From the NCBI GenBank assembly GCA_021844425.1, contig JAKBTL010000022.1, forward strand, positions 1 to 59,050: a stretch of DNA of 59,050 bases, written 5' to 3'. Of this stretch, positions 45,419 through 53,179 are shown in pieces. Below the pieces are notes generated by a model. It was not told the origin of the DNA. It saw only the letters and a program-made list of their open reading frames with translations, and did no database searches. A program made the position numbers and the translations under genes. How positions within the stretch are numbered: position 1 is the first letter of the stretch; the number at the start of each line of letters is the position of its first letter. This DNA is from Actinomycetes bacterium. Lineage in GTDB: Bacteria; Actinomycetota; Acidimicrobiia; Acidimicrobiales; RAAP-2.

Positions 45419-46564
45419 ATGGTCACCGTCACCGGCACCGCGCAGAAGTCCTCGTGGGACCGGGGAGTCCTGCCGCCGGTCGAGCAGGTGCGCCCCGGTC
45501 TGTGGTCGGTCCCGGTCCCGGTCCCGATCAATCCCCTGCGCTACGTCCTGGTGTACGCCTTCGAGCTGTCCGGGGGCGGAGTGGGGCTGGTCGACGCCGG
45601 TTGGGACACCGAGCAAGCCTGGGACGCCCTCACCGACGGGCTCGCGGTCTTCGGGGCGAGGCCCGGGGACGTGCGCGCGGTAGTCGTCACCCACGTCCAC
45701 CCAGACCATTACGGTCTCGCGGACCGTGTCCGGAGGTCCTCCGGTGCGTGGGTCGGCCTCCATCCTGCCGACGCTGCGCTGCTCGAGGGCGGACCTGCCG
45801 AAGCCGAGGAACTACTCAGGGCGATGCGCGGGCTCCTCGAGCTCTCCGGGGTGCCGGAACCGACACTTCCCGACCCGAGCGAGGCGTCGATGCAGGTCCG
45901 CACCTTCCTCTCGATGAAGCAGCCCGACGTCCTCTTGCACGACGCGCGGGTTCTCGAGTTTCCGGGTTGGGACCTCCGCGTGATCTGGACTCCGGGGCAC
46001 TCGCCCGGTCACGTCTGCCTCTACAGCGACGATCAGCGTCTTCTGCTGTCGGGTGACCACGTCCTTCCGCGGATCACGCCGAACATCTCCTTCCACTCGC
46101 AGCGGGTCCCCAACCCGCTCGGCGACTACCTCGATTCCCTGGCGAGGATGCGGGTGCTCACACCCGAAGAGATCTTGCCAGGCCACGAGTACCGGTTCTC
46201 GGACCTGCCGTCGCGCCTCACCGAGATCGAGCACCACCACGCTGCGCGCCTCACCGAGATCGAGCGCGCGGTCGGCAGGCAGCCCGGCTCGACCGCGTGG
46301 GAGCTCGCGGCCGCCGTCGAGTGGTCGCGACAGTGGGGGGAGCTTTCCGCCTTCATGCGGCGTGCCGCGAGCGGAGAGACGTTTGCCCACTTGGCGCTGC
46401 TGGTACGACGCGGTCGCGTCCGGCGCGATCAGGGCGTGCCCGCCCGCTTCTCTCTCGAGGGGGGCTCGCCCCGCTCCCCCGCTGCGCCGCTCTCCTCGGC
46501 AACGCCGCCTTGCGCCCCGCTCCCCGACGCGCCGCCCGGCACTCCAGGGCGCACTGCCTCCTGA
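45419..46564 (+). CDS. Metallo-beta-lactamase-fold hydrolase
   Basis: 381 aa. Metal site THVHPDH (His92, His94, Asp96, His97), TPGHSPGH (about 193-200), SGDHVL and a late His in LPGHEYRF; this is the glyoxalase-II/LACTB2-like arrangement with a helical C-terminal extension. Substrate unknown (thioester or lactone-type). The last about 55 residues are Pro/Ala-rich and overlap by 136 nt the end of the convergent DedA gene. ATG 45419 preferred; a GTG lies three codons before. Lies 235 nt from the divergent PAS gene. Confidence 0.85.
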   Translation: MVTVTGTAQKSSWDRGVLPPVEQVRPGLWSVPVPVPINPLRYVLVYAFELSGGGVGLVDAGWDTEQAWDALTDGLAVFGARPGDVRAVVVTHVHPDHYGLADRVRRSSGAWVGLHPADAALLEGGPAEAEELLRAMRGLLELSGVPEPTLPDPSEASMQVRTFLSMKQPDVLLHDARVLEFPGWDLRVIWTPGHSPGHVCLYSDDQRLLLSGDHVLPRITPNISFHSQRVPNPLGDYLDSLARMRVLTPEEILPGHEYRFSDLPSRLTEIEHHHAARLTEIERAVGRQPGSTAWELAAAVEWSRQWGELSAFMRRAASGETFAHLALLVRRGRVRRDQGVPARFSLEGGSPRSPAAPLSSATPPCAPLPDAPPGTPGRTAS

Positions 46565-47271
46565 CTGGCACGTTCACCATCCGGTGCCCCGACACTGGCG
46601 GATGGGCTGCGCGCCTCGGGCGCACCGCGCGTGCCGTGGACTCCGGGCGGAGGCAGAGGGCCTGGGTAAGCAGCTTCTGCTCGCTCCACGAGCACCGACA
46701 TCTGCCGCCGCAGCAGGAGGAGCCCTACCACGATCACCATCACCGCCAGCAACCCGAAGGCGATCTCGAACGGGGTTGACACCTTCGAAAGGAATGTCCC
46801 TGCGTAGTAGGCCAGGAAGGCGTACAAGGCAGCCCAGACGACACCCCCTGAGGCGTTGAAGAGCAAGAAGCGCCGATAGCGCATGCGGGTGGTGCCCGCG
46901 AGGAATGCCGCGTACGTGCGCAAGACCGAGACGAAGCGGCCGAAGAACACGACCGCACCCCCTCGACGCTCGAACAGGTAGTGGGCAACCTTGATCTTCG
47001 ACTCGTTGAGCCGCACGTATCGTCCGTAGCGGTAGAGCAGCCGGTAGCCGCCCGTGTCGCCGATCCAGTAGCCCGTGGTGTCGCCGAGGATCGCCGCCGC
47101 GACGGCCACGGCGAAGACCAGGCCGATCGACAGCTTGTGGGTAGTCCCAGCGTAGGTCGCAGCGGCGATAAGGGCCGTCTCGCCGGGAAGCGGCACCCCG
47201 AGGCTCTCGACCGCGACCAGCCCGAAGACTGCTCCATAGCCGTAGAGGTGGACGAGGTGTGTGATGTTCAC
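46429..47271 (-). CDS. DedA/SNARE-associated family membrane protein
   Basis: 280 aa. DedA proteins are undecaprenyl-phosphate/lipid flippase-type membrane proteins. Signatures: YGAVFGLVAVESLGVPLPGETALIAAATYAG near the N-terminus (about 11-41), GDTTGYWIGDTGG, FFGRFVSVLRTYAAFLAGTTRMRYRRF. About five hydrophobic helices up to residue 195, then a long hydrophilic Pro/Gly/Ala-rich cytoplasmic tail (about 85 residues) with no domain. GTG at 47271 gives VNITHLVHLYGYG; no strong Shine-Dalgarno. Divergent from pncB. Confidence 0.88.
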   Translation of the reverse strand: MNITHLVHLYGYGAVFGLVAVESLGVPLPGETALIAAATYAGTTHKLSIGLVFAVAVAAAILGDTTGYWIGDTGGYRLLYRYGRYVRLNESKIKVAHYLFERRGGAVVFFGRFVSVLRTYAAFLAGTTRMRYRRFLLFNASGGVVWAALYAFLAYYAGTFLSKVSTPFEIAFGLLAVMVIVVGLLLLRRQMSVLVERAEAAYPGPLPPPGVHGTRGAPEARSPSASVGAPDGERASQEAVRPGVPGGASGSGAQGGVAEESGAAGERGEPPSREKRAGTP

Positions 47272-47391
47272 TGGTTCGACGCCGGCGTCATCGGGTCGAT
47301 CGGCGCCACGGCGGGAGTTTACGGACCCGGCGTGGCGGTAACGCGCCGAGGGCCCCGACCCGGGCTCCGGGATCGGTAGCGTGAGCGCATC

Positions 47392-48768
47392 ATGGGGCTC
47401 GCGCTCGTCACGGACCTCTACGAGCTGAACATGGCGGCGAGCTACCTTCGCCGCGGCATGACCGCGCGGGCGACCTTCTCCCTCTTCGTGCGACGACTGC
47501 CTCCTGATCGCGGGTTCCTCGTCGCTGCGGGAGTCGACGACTGCCTCGACTTCCTCGAGTCGTTCCGCTTCGAGGAAGAGGACCTCGAATGGCTGTCCCG
47601 CCACGGCTTTGCCGCCGGGACCATCGACGCCTTTCGTGACATCCGCTTCACCGGTGACGTCGAAGCCGTGGAAGAGGGACGGATCATCCTCGCAGGGGAG
47701 CCGGTGCTCGAGGTCACCGCGCCGCTTCCCGAGGCGCAGCTTGTCGAGACCTACCTGCTGAACCGGGTCACCTTCCAGACGGCGATCGCCTCCAAGGCGG
47801 TGCGGTGCCGTCTCGCTGCCGGGCACATCGAGTTGGTCGACTTCGCGCTTCGCAGGGTGCACGGGACCGAAGCCGGAATGGCAGTCGCGAGGCTCTCGGC
47901 GATGGCAGGATTCGCCGGCACGAGCAACGTCGAGGCGGCGCGGCAATTCGGCATTGCGCCCTCGGGAACGATGGCGCACTCCTATGTCCAGGCCTTCCCC
48001 ACCGAAGCAGCCGCCTTCCGAGCGTTCGTCGAGGACCTGCCGCCCCCTTACACCTTCCTCGTCGACACGTACGACACGCTCGCGGGGGTCGCAGTAGCTG
48101 CGCAGGTCATCGACGAGCTCCGTCTCACCGGCGGCGTGGCCATCCGCCTCGACAGTGGCGACCTCGGCGCGCTCTCGCGCGCGGCGCGCGCCATGCTCGA
48201 CGAACGAGGGCTTGCGCACGTGCGCATCTTCGTGAGCGGCTCACTCGACGAGCACCGGCTCGAGGACCTCGTGCGCTCCGGCGCACCCATCGACGCAGCC
48301 GGCGTCGGGACCCGGCTCGGAACGTCGTCGGATGCACCCTACGTGGACTCCGCCTACAAGCTTGTCGAAGTGGAAGGCCGCCCGGTCATGAAGCTCTCGA
48401 CAGCCAAGGAGACCCTTCCGGGAGCGAAACAAGTCTGGCGGGCGAAGGGTAGCGACGACATCCTCGCACGCCGCGGCGAACCAATCCCCGACGGAGCAGA
48501 GGCTCTCCTCGGGCCTGCCATGCGAGGCGGGCAACGGCTCCGCGCCCGCTCGTCGATCACAGAGGCCAAGACCCGGATCAGGCGCGATCTCTCCTGGCTT
48601 CCCGATGCGGCGAGGGCGATCCGCGCACCTGTAGCTCCCGAGCCGGTCCTGTCCGACGCGTTGGAGGACTTCGCAGCCACGACCAGGAACGCCGCACCCG
48701 TCGGGAACGCCGACCCCGTCGGGAACGCCGACCCCCGCCGGAACACAAGGGTGCTTCCCGAGGGCTGA
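47392..48768 (+). CDS. pncB: Nicotinate phosphoribosyltransferase
   Basis: 458 aa. Makes NaMN from nicotinate, PRPP and ATP in NAD salvage; product feeds NadD (9565-10224). Signatures: TDLYELNMAASYLRRGM, YLLNRVTFQTAIASKA, DFALRRVHGTEAGMAVARLS (about 152-171), GTSNVEAARQFG, GTMAHSYVQAFP, LVDTYDTL, IRLDSGDLG and GVGTRLGTSSDAP. The C-terminal about 25 residues contain a short repeat (PVGNADPVGNADP) from a 15-bp tandem duplication at about 48699-48737. Confidence 0.95.
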   Translation: MGLALVTDLYELNMAASYLRRGMTARATFSLFVRRLPPDRGFLVAAGVDDCLDFLESFRFEEEDLEWLSRHGFAAGTIDAFRDIRFTGDVEAVEEGRIILAGEPVLEVTAPLPEAQLVETYLLNRVTFQTAIASKAVRCRLAAGHIELVDFALRRVHGTEAGMAVARLSAMAGFAGTSNVEAARQFGIAPSGTMAHSYVQAFPTEAAAFRAFVEDLPPPYTFLVDTYDTLAGVAVAAQVIDELRLTGGVAIRLDSGDLGALSRAARAMLDERGLAHVRIFVSGSLDEHRLEDLVRSGAPIDAAGVGTRLGTSSDAPYVDSAYKLVEVEGRPVMKLSTAKETLPGAKQVWRAKGSDDILARRGEPIPDGAEALLGPAMRGGQRLRARSSITEAKTRIRRDLSWLPDAARAIRAPVAPEPVLSDALEDFAATTRNAAPVGNADPVGNADPRRNTRVLPEG

Positions 48769-48853
48769 TCCAGGGTCGCGGCCATGCCGCTGCACGTCCC
48801 TCGGGGGCGACGCATCGACGTCGAACCGGCACCGGCGTGCAACAGTGGCAACC

Positions 48854-49117
48854 ATGCCTACTGGACCTGCGCCGACGTACGAGGAGATCGTCACCGCTCT
48901 CGCCGCTGCGCTCGCGAGCGACGCAGGTGTCACCGACGACCCCCGCACGCGTGCCGACCGGCTCGCAGAGGCCTCGGGGATCCGGACCCTCGTAGAGGCC
49001 CTCGCGATCGCCGAACGCGTCCTTCGAGCCGGTGAGGGCTTCCACTCCATCGAACGGTTCTTCGTCGACGGAAGCGAAGAGCAGCTTTACCTGATCCAGC
49101 TGTACCGGCGAGGGTGA
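48854..49117 (+). CDS. Hypothetical protein
   Basis: 87 aa, not recognised. Mostly helical, acidic N-terminal two thirds (PTYEEIVTALAAALASDAG, RADRLAEASGIRTLVEALAI), then GFHSIERFFVDGSEEQLYLI. No TM, no Cys. It follows pncB on the same strand with an 85-nt gap and precedes a strong hairpin terminator. A GTG three codons earlier is an alternative start. Confidence 0.5.
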   Translation: MPTGPAPTYEEIVTALAAALASDAGVTDDPRTRADRLAEASGIRTLVEALAIAERVLRAGEGFHSIERFFVDGSEEQLYLIQLYRRG

Positions 49118-49264
49118 CACGCGACCTGCAACGGTCATTTCACGTCCTCCGGCCAGCTTTCACGTCGCAGGGACTTTCGACTCTGTTCCGAGCTGTCGAG
49201 GAGAGCTCATCATGACCTGTCAGGCGGGAGCCCCCCTCCGCCTGTCGCAAGCGAGTCACAACAC

Positions 49265-49305
49265 AAGACGAGCAAGAGGCGGCTTCGCCGCCTCTTGCTC
49301 GTCTT
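49265..49305. terminator. Strong 19-bp hairpin, bidirectional terminator candidate
   Basis: Perfect 19-bp inverted repeat (49265-49283 and 49287-49305) with a TTC loop. Left arm starts AAGACGAGCAAG, right arm ends CTTGCTCGTCTT followed by T. The AA/TT ends suit termination in both directions. Lies in the 340-nt gap between the hypothetical gene and the STAS gene, which holds no other recognisable feature. Confidence 0.75.
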
Positions 49306-49457
49306 TCGGCCGGTCGACGCCCGGCTGCAAGGTTCGCTTGGGAGCGCGACGTGGGCGCCAGGACCGCTCGACCTCGATCTGGACCTTTGGCCCTTTCCTC
49401 GCTCGAGGAGAACGTCCACGCTTACTTCGGGGCGGGGTGCAAAGGACTGGATCTTCG

Positions 49458-49904
49458 ATGAGGGCAGACAACTTCGACATTGCGGCAGTGGACCCCGTGC
49501 TGGTACTGACCGTCGATCCGGCCACAACCCTGCGCTGCGTCGGGACGCTCGACACGCACGACCACCAGCACTTGGTCGCCGTCGTCGACGAGATGCTTCG
49601 AGCACGACCCGGCAACATCACCGTCGACATCGAGCAATTGAAGTTGGCAGACGCCGAGGCTTCGAACACCCTCGCCCAGGTCCAGCGCATGGTGAAGGCC
49701 TCTGGGGCGGCGCTCCACTGGCACGGCGTCCGGGCCGACCACCTCCGCAGCGCCCCGTCGCTCGACTACCCCGCCGGAGGAGCGCTCGCGTCGAGGATCC
49801 GCCGACCCAAAGCGTCCAGAATGCGTACCTCGAGCGTGCTGGTCCAAGGCTCGGCGATCTGCGCCGCCGTTGCCTCGGTTGCAGCCTCGCCGGCGCGTGG
49901 ATGA
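49458..49904 (+). CDS. STAS-domain protein
   Basis: 148 aa. Residues about 12-105 resemble a STAS fold as in anti-sigma-factor antagonists (TLRCVGTLDTHDHQHLVAVV, NITVDIEQLKLADAEASNTL, MVKASGAALHWHG). The phosphorylatable Ser position would be Ser in DAEASN. No anti-sigma kinase gene is nearby, so the partner is unknown. The C-terminal about 40 residues are Arg/Ala/Ser-rich with no domain. The ATG at 49458 follows GGATCTTCG without a clear Shine-Dalgarno. Confidence 0.65.
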   Translation: MRADNFDIAAVDPVLVLTVDPATTLRCVGTLDTHDHQHLVAVVDEMLRARPGNITVDIEQLKLADAEASNTLAQVQRMVKASGAALHWHGVRADHLRSAPSLDYPAGGALASRIRRPKASRMRTSSVLVQGSAICAAVASVAASPARG

Positions 49905-49947
49905 GAACGCCTGCGCTCCCAGAGACCGCTGAGCCCGAGCAGGTTCG

Positions 49948-50688
49948 TCACACTGGAGAAGTTCGTCCCCCTGGCCACTGGGCAATCAGCGAGTACCGGT
50001 CTCCGCGGATGAGGCTGCGGCGCCATTCGATCGGAGCCTCCGCGACCAGCGCCAACCGCTCGATCGAGAAGGCGGCCGTCCTGGGTGGCAGCCGCAAGAG
50101 CTTGCGCTCACCGGGTGCGGGGATGACGGGGCGGATCCGTTCCCAACCGCCGGTGATGCGCTGAGAGCAATGGGAGGCGAGGAGCTCGTAGAGCCCGCCG
50201 AAGGAGAGGTCGGCCCCGAGCAGGCCCTCGGCCCGATCGGCCGGGAGCCACGATCGGTCCCACGCGATCGGTTCAGCGCCTGCATACCGGAGCCGCTCGA
50301 TGAACACGAGCTCCTCGCCCGCGGGCATGCCAAGCTGCGCGGCGACCTCTGGGCACGCCGGACGACGTTCGGCGGCACGCACCTCGCTTCGCTCCTCGAT
50401 GCCCGTGGCTCGCACGGTCGAGGCCAGGCTGTAGAGGGAATGGAGCGGCTGCTCGAGAATTGGGTGGGTGACGGAGCTCCCGCGACCTCGCTGGCGAACG
50501 ATCAGCCCCTCTACGGTGAGGTGGCGAACCGCCTCACGCACCGTCTGCCGGCTGACCTCGTAGTCGCGGGTCAGCTCTTCGTCGGTCGGAAAGCGGCCCT
50601 CGAACTCCCCCGCGAGCAGGCGGCGGCGCAGATCGTCGACGATCTGGGCCCAGAGGGGCAGCGGGCTCGACCGGTCGAGCGCAGCCAC
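49948..50688 (-). CDS. GntR-family regulator with UTRA domain (HutC type)
   Basis: 246 aa. N-terminal winged helix (PLWAQIVDDLRRRLLAGEFEG, FPTDEELTRDYEVSRQTVRE, LTVEGLIVRQRGRGSSVT) and a C-terminal UTRA effector domain (LVFIERLRYAGAEPIAWDRSWLPA at about 127-150, ERLALVAEAPIEWRRSLIRGDRY). Third gene after the TSUP exporter and DUF1634 gene (7-nt gap), so probably autoregulating that operon through the palindrome at 52051-52064. Effector unknown. Confidence 0.9.
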   Translation of the reverse strand: MAALDRSSPLPLWAQIVDDLRRRLLAGEFEGRFPTDEELTRDYEVSRQTVREAVRHLTVEGLIVRQRGRGSSVTHPILEQPLHSLYSLASTVRATGIEERSEVRAAERRPACPEVAAQLGMPAGEELVFIERLRYAGAEPIAWDRSWLPADRAEGLLGADLSFGGLYELLASHCSQRITGGWERIRPVIPAPGERKLLRLPPRTAAFSIERLALVAEAPIEWRRSLIRGDRYSLIAQWPGGRTSPV

Positions 50689-50695
50689 GGTCGCC

Positions 50696-51208
50696 TCACA
50701 CCCCGGCGAGGAAGAACGAGCCGATCAGTACGGCGAGCACGTAGAGCGTGACAATCGTCATCGGAGGGTCCTTCTCGTAGACGAAGGACAGCACGCCGAC
50801 CGCCACGCGCAACACCGGGGTCAGGATCAGGATCAGCACACCGAGCACGACGATCCCGCGCCCTTCTCCCCGGGCGATGGCGTGCCCGAGGGAAGAGAAC
50901 GAGTGCGGGAACGGCGTGGACCTCGAGGTGAGCTTCCTATAGGAGAATTGCCCTCGGATCGGCACGTAGGCGCCGTGATGGGCGAACATGAGCCCGAGGC
51001 CGACGGAGATGACAGCTACGCTCACGACGACGCCGATCCGCAGTACGAGACTGATCGCCAGCTCGACCTTGCGGATCTTCTCTTCCATCTGTGCCGCTTC
51101 TTCCGGGCTGAGCTGCCGGCGTTGGCCCGACCGAGCGAGACCCTCGGCAGGAGGGTTGGCGGAGGGAGGCTGCCGAGGGCTCCGGTCCGCTCCGTGCATG
51201 TCGGTCAT
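50696..51208 (-). CDS. DUF1634 membrane protein
   Basis: 170 aa. Three TM helices (LAISLVLRIGVVVSVAVISVGLGLMF at about 50-75, GIVVLGVLILILTPVLRVAVGVLSFV, MTIVTLYVLAVLIGSFFLAG) after a hydrophilic N-terminus of about 48 residues. DUF1634 proteins are regularly encoded with TauE/SafE-type permeases, as here: its ATG overlaps the TSUP stop (ATGA). Inferred accessory subunit of that permease. Confidence 0.88.
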   Translation of the reverse strand: MTDMHGADRSPRQPPSANPPAEGLARSGQRRQLSPEEAAQMEEKIRKVELAISLVLRIGVVVSVAVISVGLGLMFAHHGAYVPIRGQFSYRKLTSRSTPFPHSFSSLGHAIARGEGRGIVVLGVLILILTPVLRVAVGVLSFVYEKDPPMTIVTLYVLAVLIGSFFLAGV

Positions 51209-52044
51209 GGGAAGATCCCCTTCTGGAGCATCTCCAAGGAGATGACGACGAGGACGATGACGAAGACGAGCCGGACGGTCTTGCTCGTCACGCGGCCGAG
51301 CACCCGTGCGCCAAAGGTCGCTCCCAACAAGACGCCGGCGGCGACAGGGGCGGCGATGATCGGGTCGATCTGGCCACGGATGAAGTAGACGCCGGCGCTC
51401 GCCGCTGCAGTCACCCCGATCATGAAGTTGCTGGTCGCCGAGGACACCTTCATGGGGAGGTGCATGGCGCTGTCCATCGCCGGCACCTTGAGTGCACCTG
51501 AACCGATGCCGAGCAACGCGCTCACCAGCCCGGCGACGTACATGAGCACGAGACCGAGCTTCGTGCCGACGACCTTGTAGGAGATCTCGCGGTCTTCTGC
51601 AGGGTCGTAGTAGGAGCCATGCAGGTCGAAGTAGTTGGCGATCCGGTCGTTCGAGACGCTGAGCGGTTCGGCGACGTGGCGACGCCGGAACGTGGCGAAC
51701 GACGAGTAGGCGAGAACGAGCCCGAAGAAGACGAACAAGAAGCGCGCCGGCAAGATGGTCGTGAGGTAGGCACCGCTCACCGCTCCCGTGGTGGTGGCGA
51801 TCTCGAGGAACATCCCGGCTCGGAGGTTGGTCATCCGCTCGCGGACATAGGCGGCCGCTGCCCCGCTCGACGTGGCGATCACCGAGACGATGCTCGCCCC
51901 GATGGCCAGGCGGATGTCCACGTGGTAGAGGAGGGTGAGGACCGGGACGATCACCACCCCGCCGCCGAGCCCGATCAACGACCCGAGGACCCCTGCCGCC
52001 ACCGAGATGAGTGCCAGGGAGACCACGAAGTCGAGCGGCGTCAC
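51205..52044 (-). CDS. TSUP-family anion permease (TauE/SafE)
   Basis: 279 aa. About eight TM helices in two halves, with the family motifs GLGGGVVIVPVLTLLYHVD in the first and GIGSGALKVPAMDSAMHLPMKVS in the second. Members export or import sulfite, sulfoacetate or other sulfur/organic anions. A hydrophilic loop (about 120-160: NDRIANYFDLHGSYYD, EISYKVVG) is larger than in minimal members. GTG start; GAGG lies immediately upstream, and a palindrome 7 nt upstream. First gene of a TSUP-DUF1634-GntR operon. Confidence 0.9.
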   Translation of the reverse strand: MTPLDFVVSLALISVAAGVLGSLIGLGGGVVIVPVLTLLYHVDIRLAIGASIVSVIATSSGAAAAYVRERMTNLRAGMFLEIATTTGAVSGAYLTTILPARFLFVFFGLVLAYSSFATFRRRHVAEPLSVSNDRIANYFDLHGSYYDPAEDREISYKVVGTKLGLVLMYVAGLVSALLGIGSGALKVPAMDSAMHLPMKVSSATSNFMIGVTAAASAGVYFIRGQIDPIIAAPVAAGVLLGATFGARVLGRVTSKTVRLVFVIVLVVISLEMLQKGIFP

Positions 52045-52050
52045 CCTCTT

Positions 52051-52064
52051 ATTGTACGCACAAT
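52051..52064. promoter_or_regulatory. Palindromic operator before the TSUP operon
   Basis: ATTGT-ACGC-ACAAT, perfect 5-bp arms, 7 nt upstream of the TSUP GTG. The GT..AC core resembles GntR-family sites, and a GntR gene is the last gene of the operon. Confidence 0.55.
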
Positions 52065-52094
52065 CGCGTATCCATGCAAATCACCCCCGCCCCT

Positions 52095-52129
52095 CCGGGA
52101 GCCTCTGTCTGACAGGCAGAGGCTCCCGG
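52095..52129. terminator. 13-bp hairpin in the TSUP leader
   Basis: CCGGGAGCCTCTG / CAGAGGCTCCCGG, perfect 13-bp stem with a 9-nt loop (TCTGACAGG). Could end transcription toward or away from the TSUP operon, or act as a leader structure. Confidence 0.5.
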
Positions 52130-52179
52130 CAACGGGACGGTTGCGACCTGTCGCCGTGGAGGTCCGAGCGCCACTACGC

Positions 52180-52395
52180 CGGACAGTTCGACCGGATCGC
52201 CCTGCCCGACGGGCTCGAGGTGCGAGGAGGCCGGCTCCCGGGTGGTCTTCCGCCTGGAGCATCCGCTCGACCGAGACCCTGGAGCGGCTGGAGAAGAAGC
52301 TCACGAGCTACTGCGACCTCCAGGTGGCCTCCGGGCAGGCCTATCGGGTCCCGTTCTTCTTCGGCCACCCCCGGAGACGGAGCCTTGCTCGACGA
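52180..52395 (+). pseudogene. Relic resembling a plasmid replication-relaxation protein
   Basis: Pieces in three frames follow the PF13814 pattern: FDRIALPDGLEVRG, then VVFRLEHPLDR, then STETLERLEKKLTSYCDLQ and YRVPFFFGHPRRR (family: L.PDG.., FFLE.DR.TE....LE.KL..Y, ...). At least two frameshifts. The remainder of 52065-52573 holds no gene. Suggests a past integrated plasmid or conjugative element. Confidence 0.45.
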
Positions 52396-52557
52396 AGCCT
52401 GCGAGACCCGGGTGCCCCAAGCGGCACATCGGCCTGCAACGACATCGTTGCCAGATGTTGCGCGGCGGCGCGTGGCAAGGGGCCGGTCTGAGCGGCGGCT
52501 GGGGACCACGTGCAACACCCAGCGGTCGCCCCTCGGATTTATCATGCACTGTTCAAT

Positions 52558-52569
52558 GCACTATAGTGC
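52558..52569. promoter_or_regulatory. Palindrome GCACTATAGTGC upstream of the XRE-cupin gene
   Basis: Perfect 12-bp palindrome ending 4 nt before the ATG, with a half-site ATGCACTG at 52544-52551. AT-rich against its surroundings (includes TATAGT as a possible -10). Likely autoregulatory operator for the XRE protein. Confidence 0.55.
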
Positions 52570-52573
52570 TCAC

Positions 52574-53179
52574 ATGGACGAGGGTACCGCCGCGATGGCC
52601 TCTGCGATCGGCAACCGGGTGAGACAGGAGCGTCAATTCCGGCGCTGGACGCTCGATCAGTTGTCCGAGGCGGCCGGAGTGAGCCGCCGAATGCTGGTCA
52701 AAGTCGAGCAGGGAGTGGCGAACCCGAGCGTCGGGACTCTGCTGCGGCTCAGTGACGCACTCGGCGTCGGGCTGCCGGCCTTGATCGAGCCGGCGCGCCC
52801 CAAGCCTGTGAAGGTCACCCGGCGCGGAGCGGGCGCCGAGTTGTGGCGCAGCGAAGCTGGAGGTCGGGGCGTCTTGGTGGTCGGCACGGCGCCGCCCGAC
52901 GTGGTCGAACTGTGGGACTGGACGCTCGGTCCTGGAGATCGACACGTGAGCGACGCGCACTCCGCGGGCACCAAGGAGCTGTTACAGGTCCATCAGGGCA
53001 CGATCACGGTCGAGGTCGAAGACGAATCGGTGACCCTCGGCGCTGGTGACGCGATCTCGTTCCCCGGCGCCGTGGCCCACGCGTATGCCAACCCCATGAA
53101 GCGCCCAGCGAAGTTCTCCCTTGCCGTCTTCCAACCCGGTGTCGGGTCGAGATCACACTCGGAGGCTCTCGATGGCTGA
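52574..53179 (+). CDS. XRE-family regulator with C-terminal cupin domain
   Basis: 201 aa. HTH at about 12-66 (IGNRVRQERQFRRWTLDQLSE, AAGVSRRMLVKVEQGVANPS, LLRLSDALGV) and a cupin sensor domain at about 100-195 (GDRHVSDAHSAGTKELLQVHQGTITVEV, LGAGDAISFPGAVAHAYAN). This architecture is used by small-molecule-responsive regulators. The ATG at 52574 follows the palindrome directly. It heads an operon: the next ATG overlaps its end by 8 nt. Confidence 0.92.
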   Translation: MDEGTAAMASAIGNRVRQERQFRRWTLDQLSEAAGVSRRMLVKVEQGVANPSVGTLLRLSDALGVGLPALIEPARPKPVKVTRRGAGAELWRSEAGGRGVLVVGTAPPDVVELWDWTLGPGDRHVSDAHSAGTKELLQVHQGTITVEVEDESVTLGAGDAISFPGAVAHAYANPMKRPAKFSLAVFQPGVGSRSHSEALDG

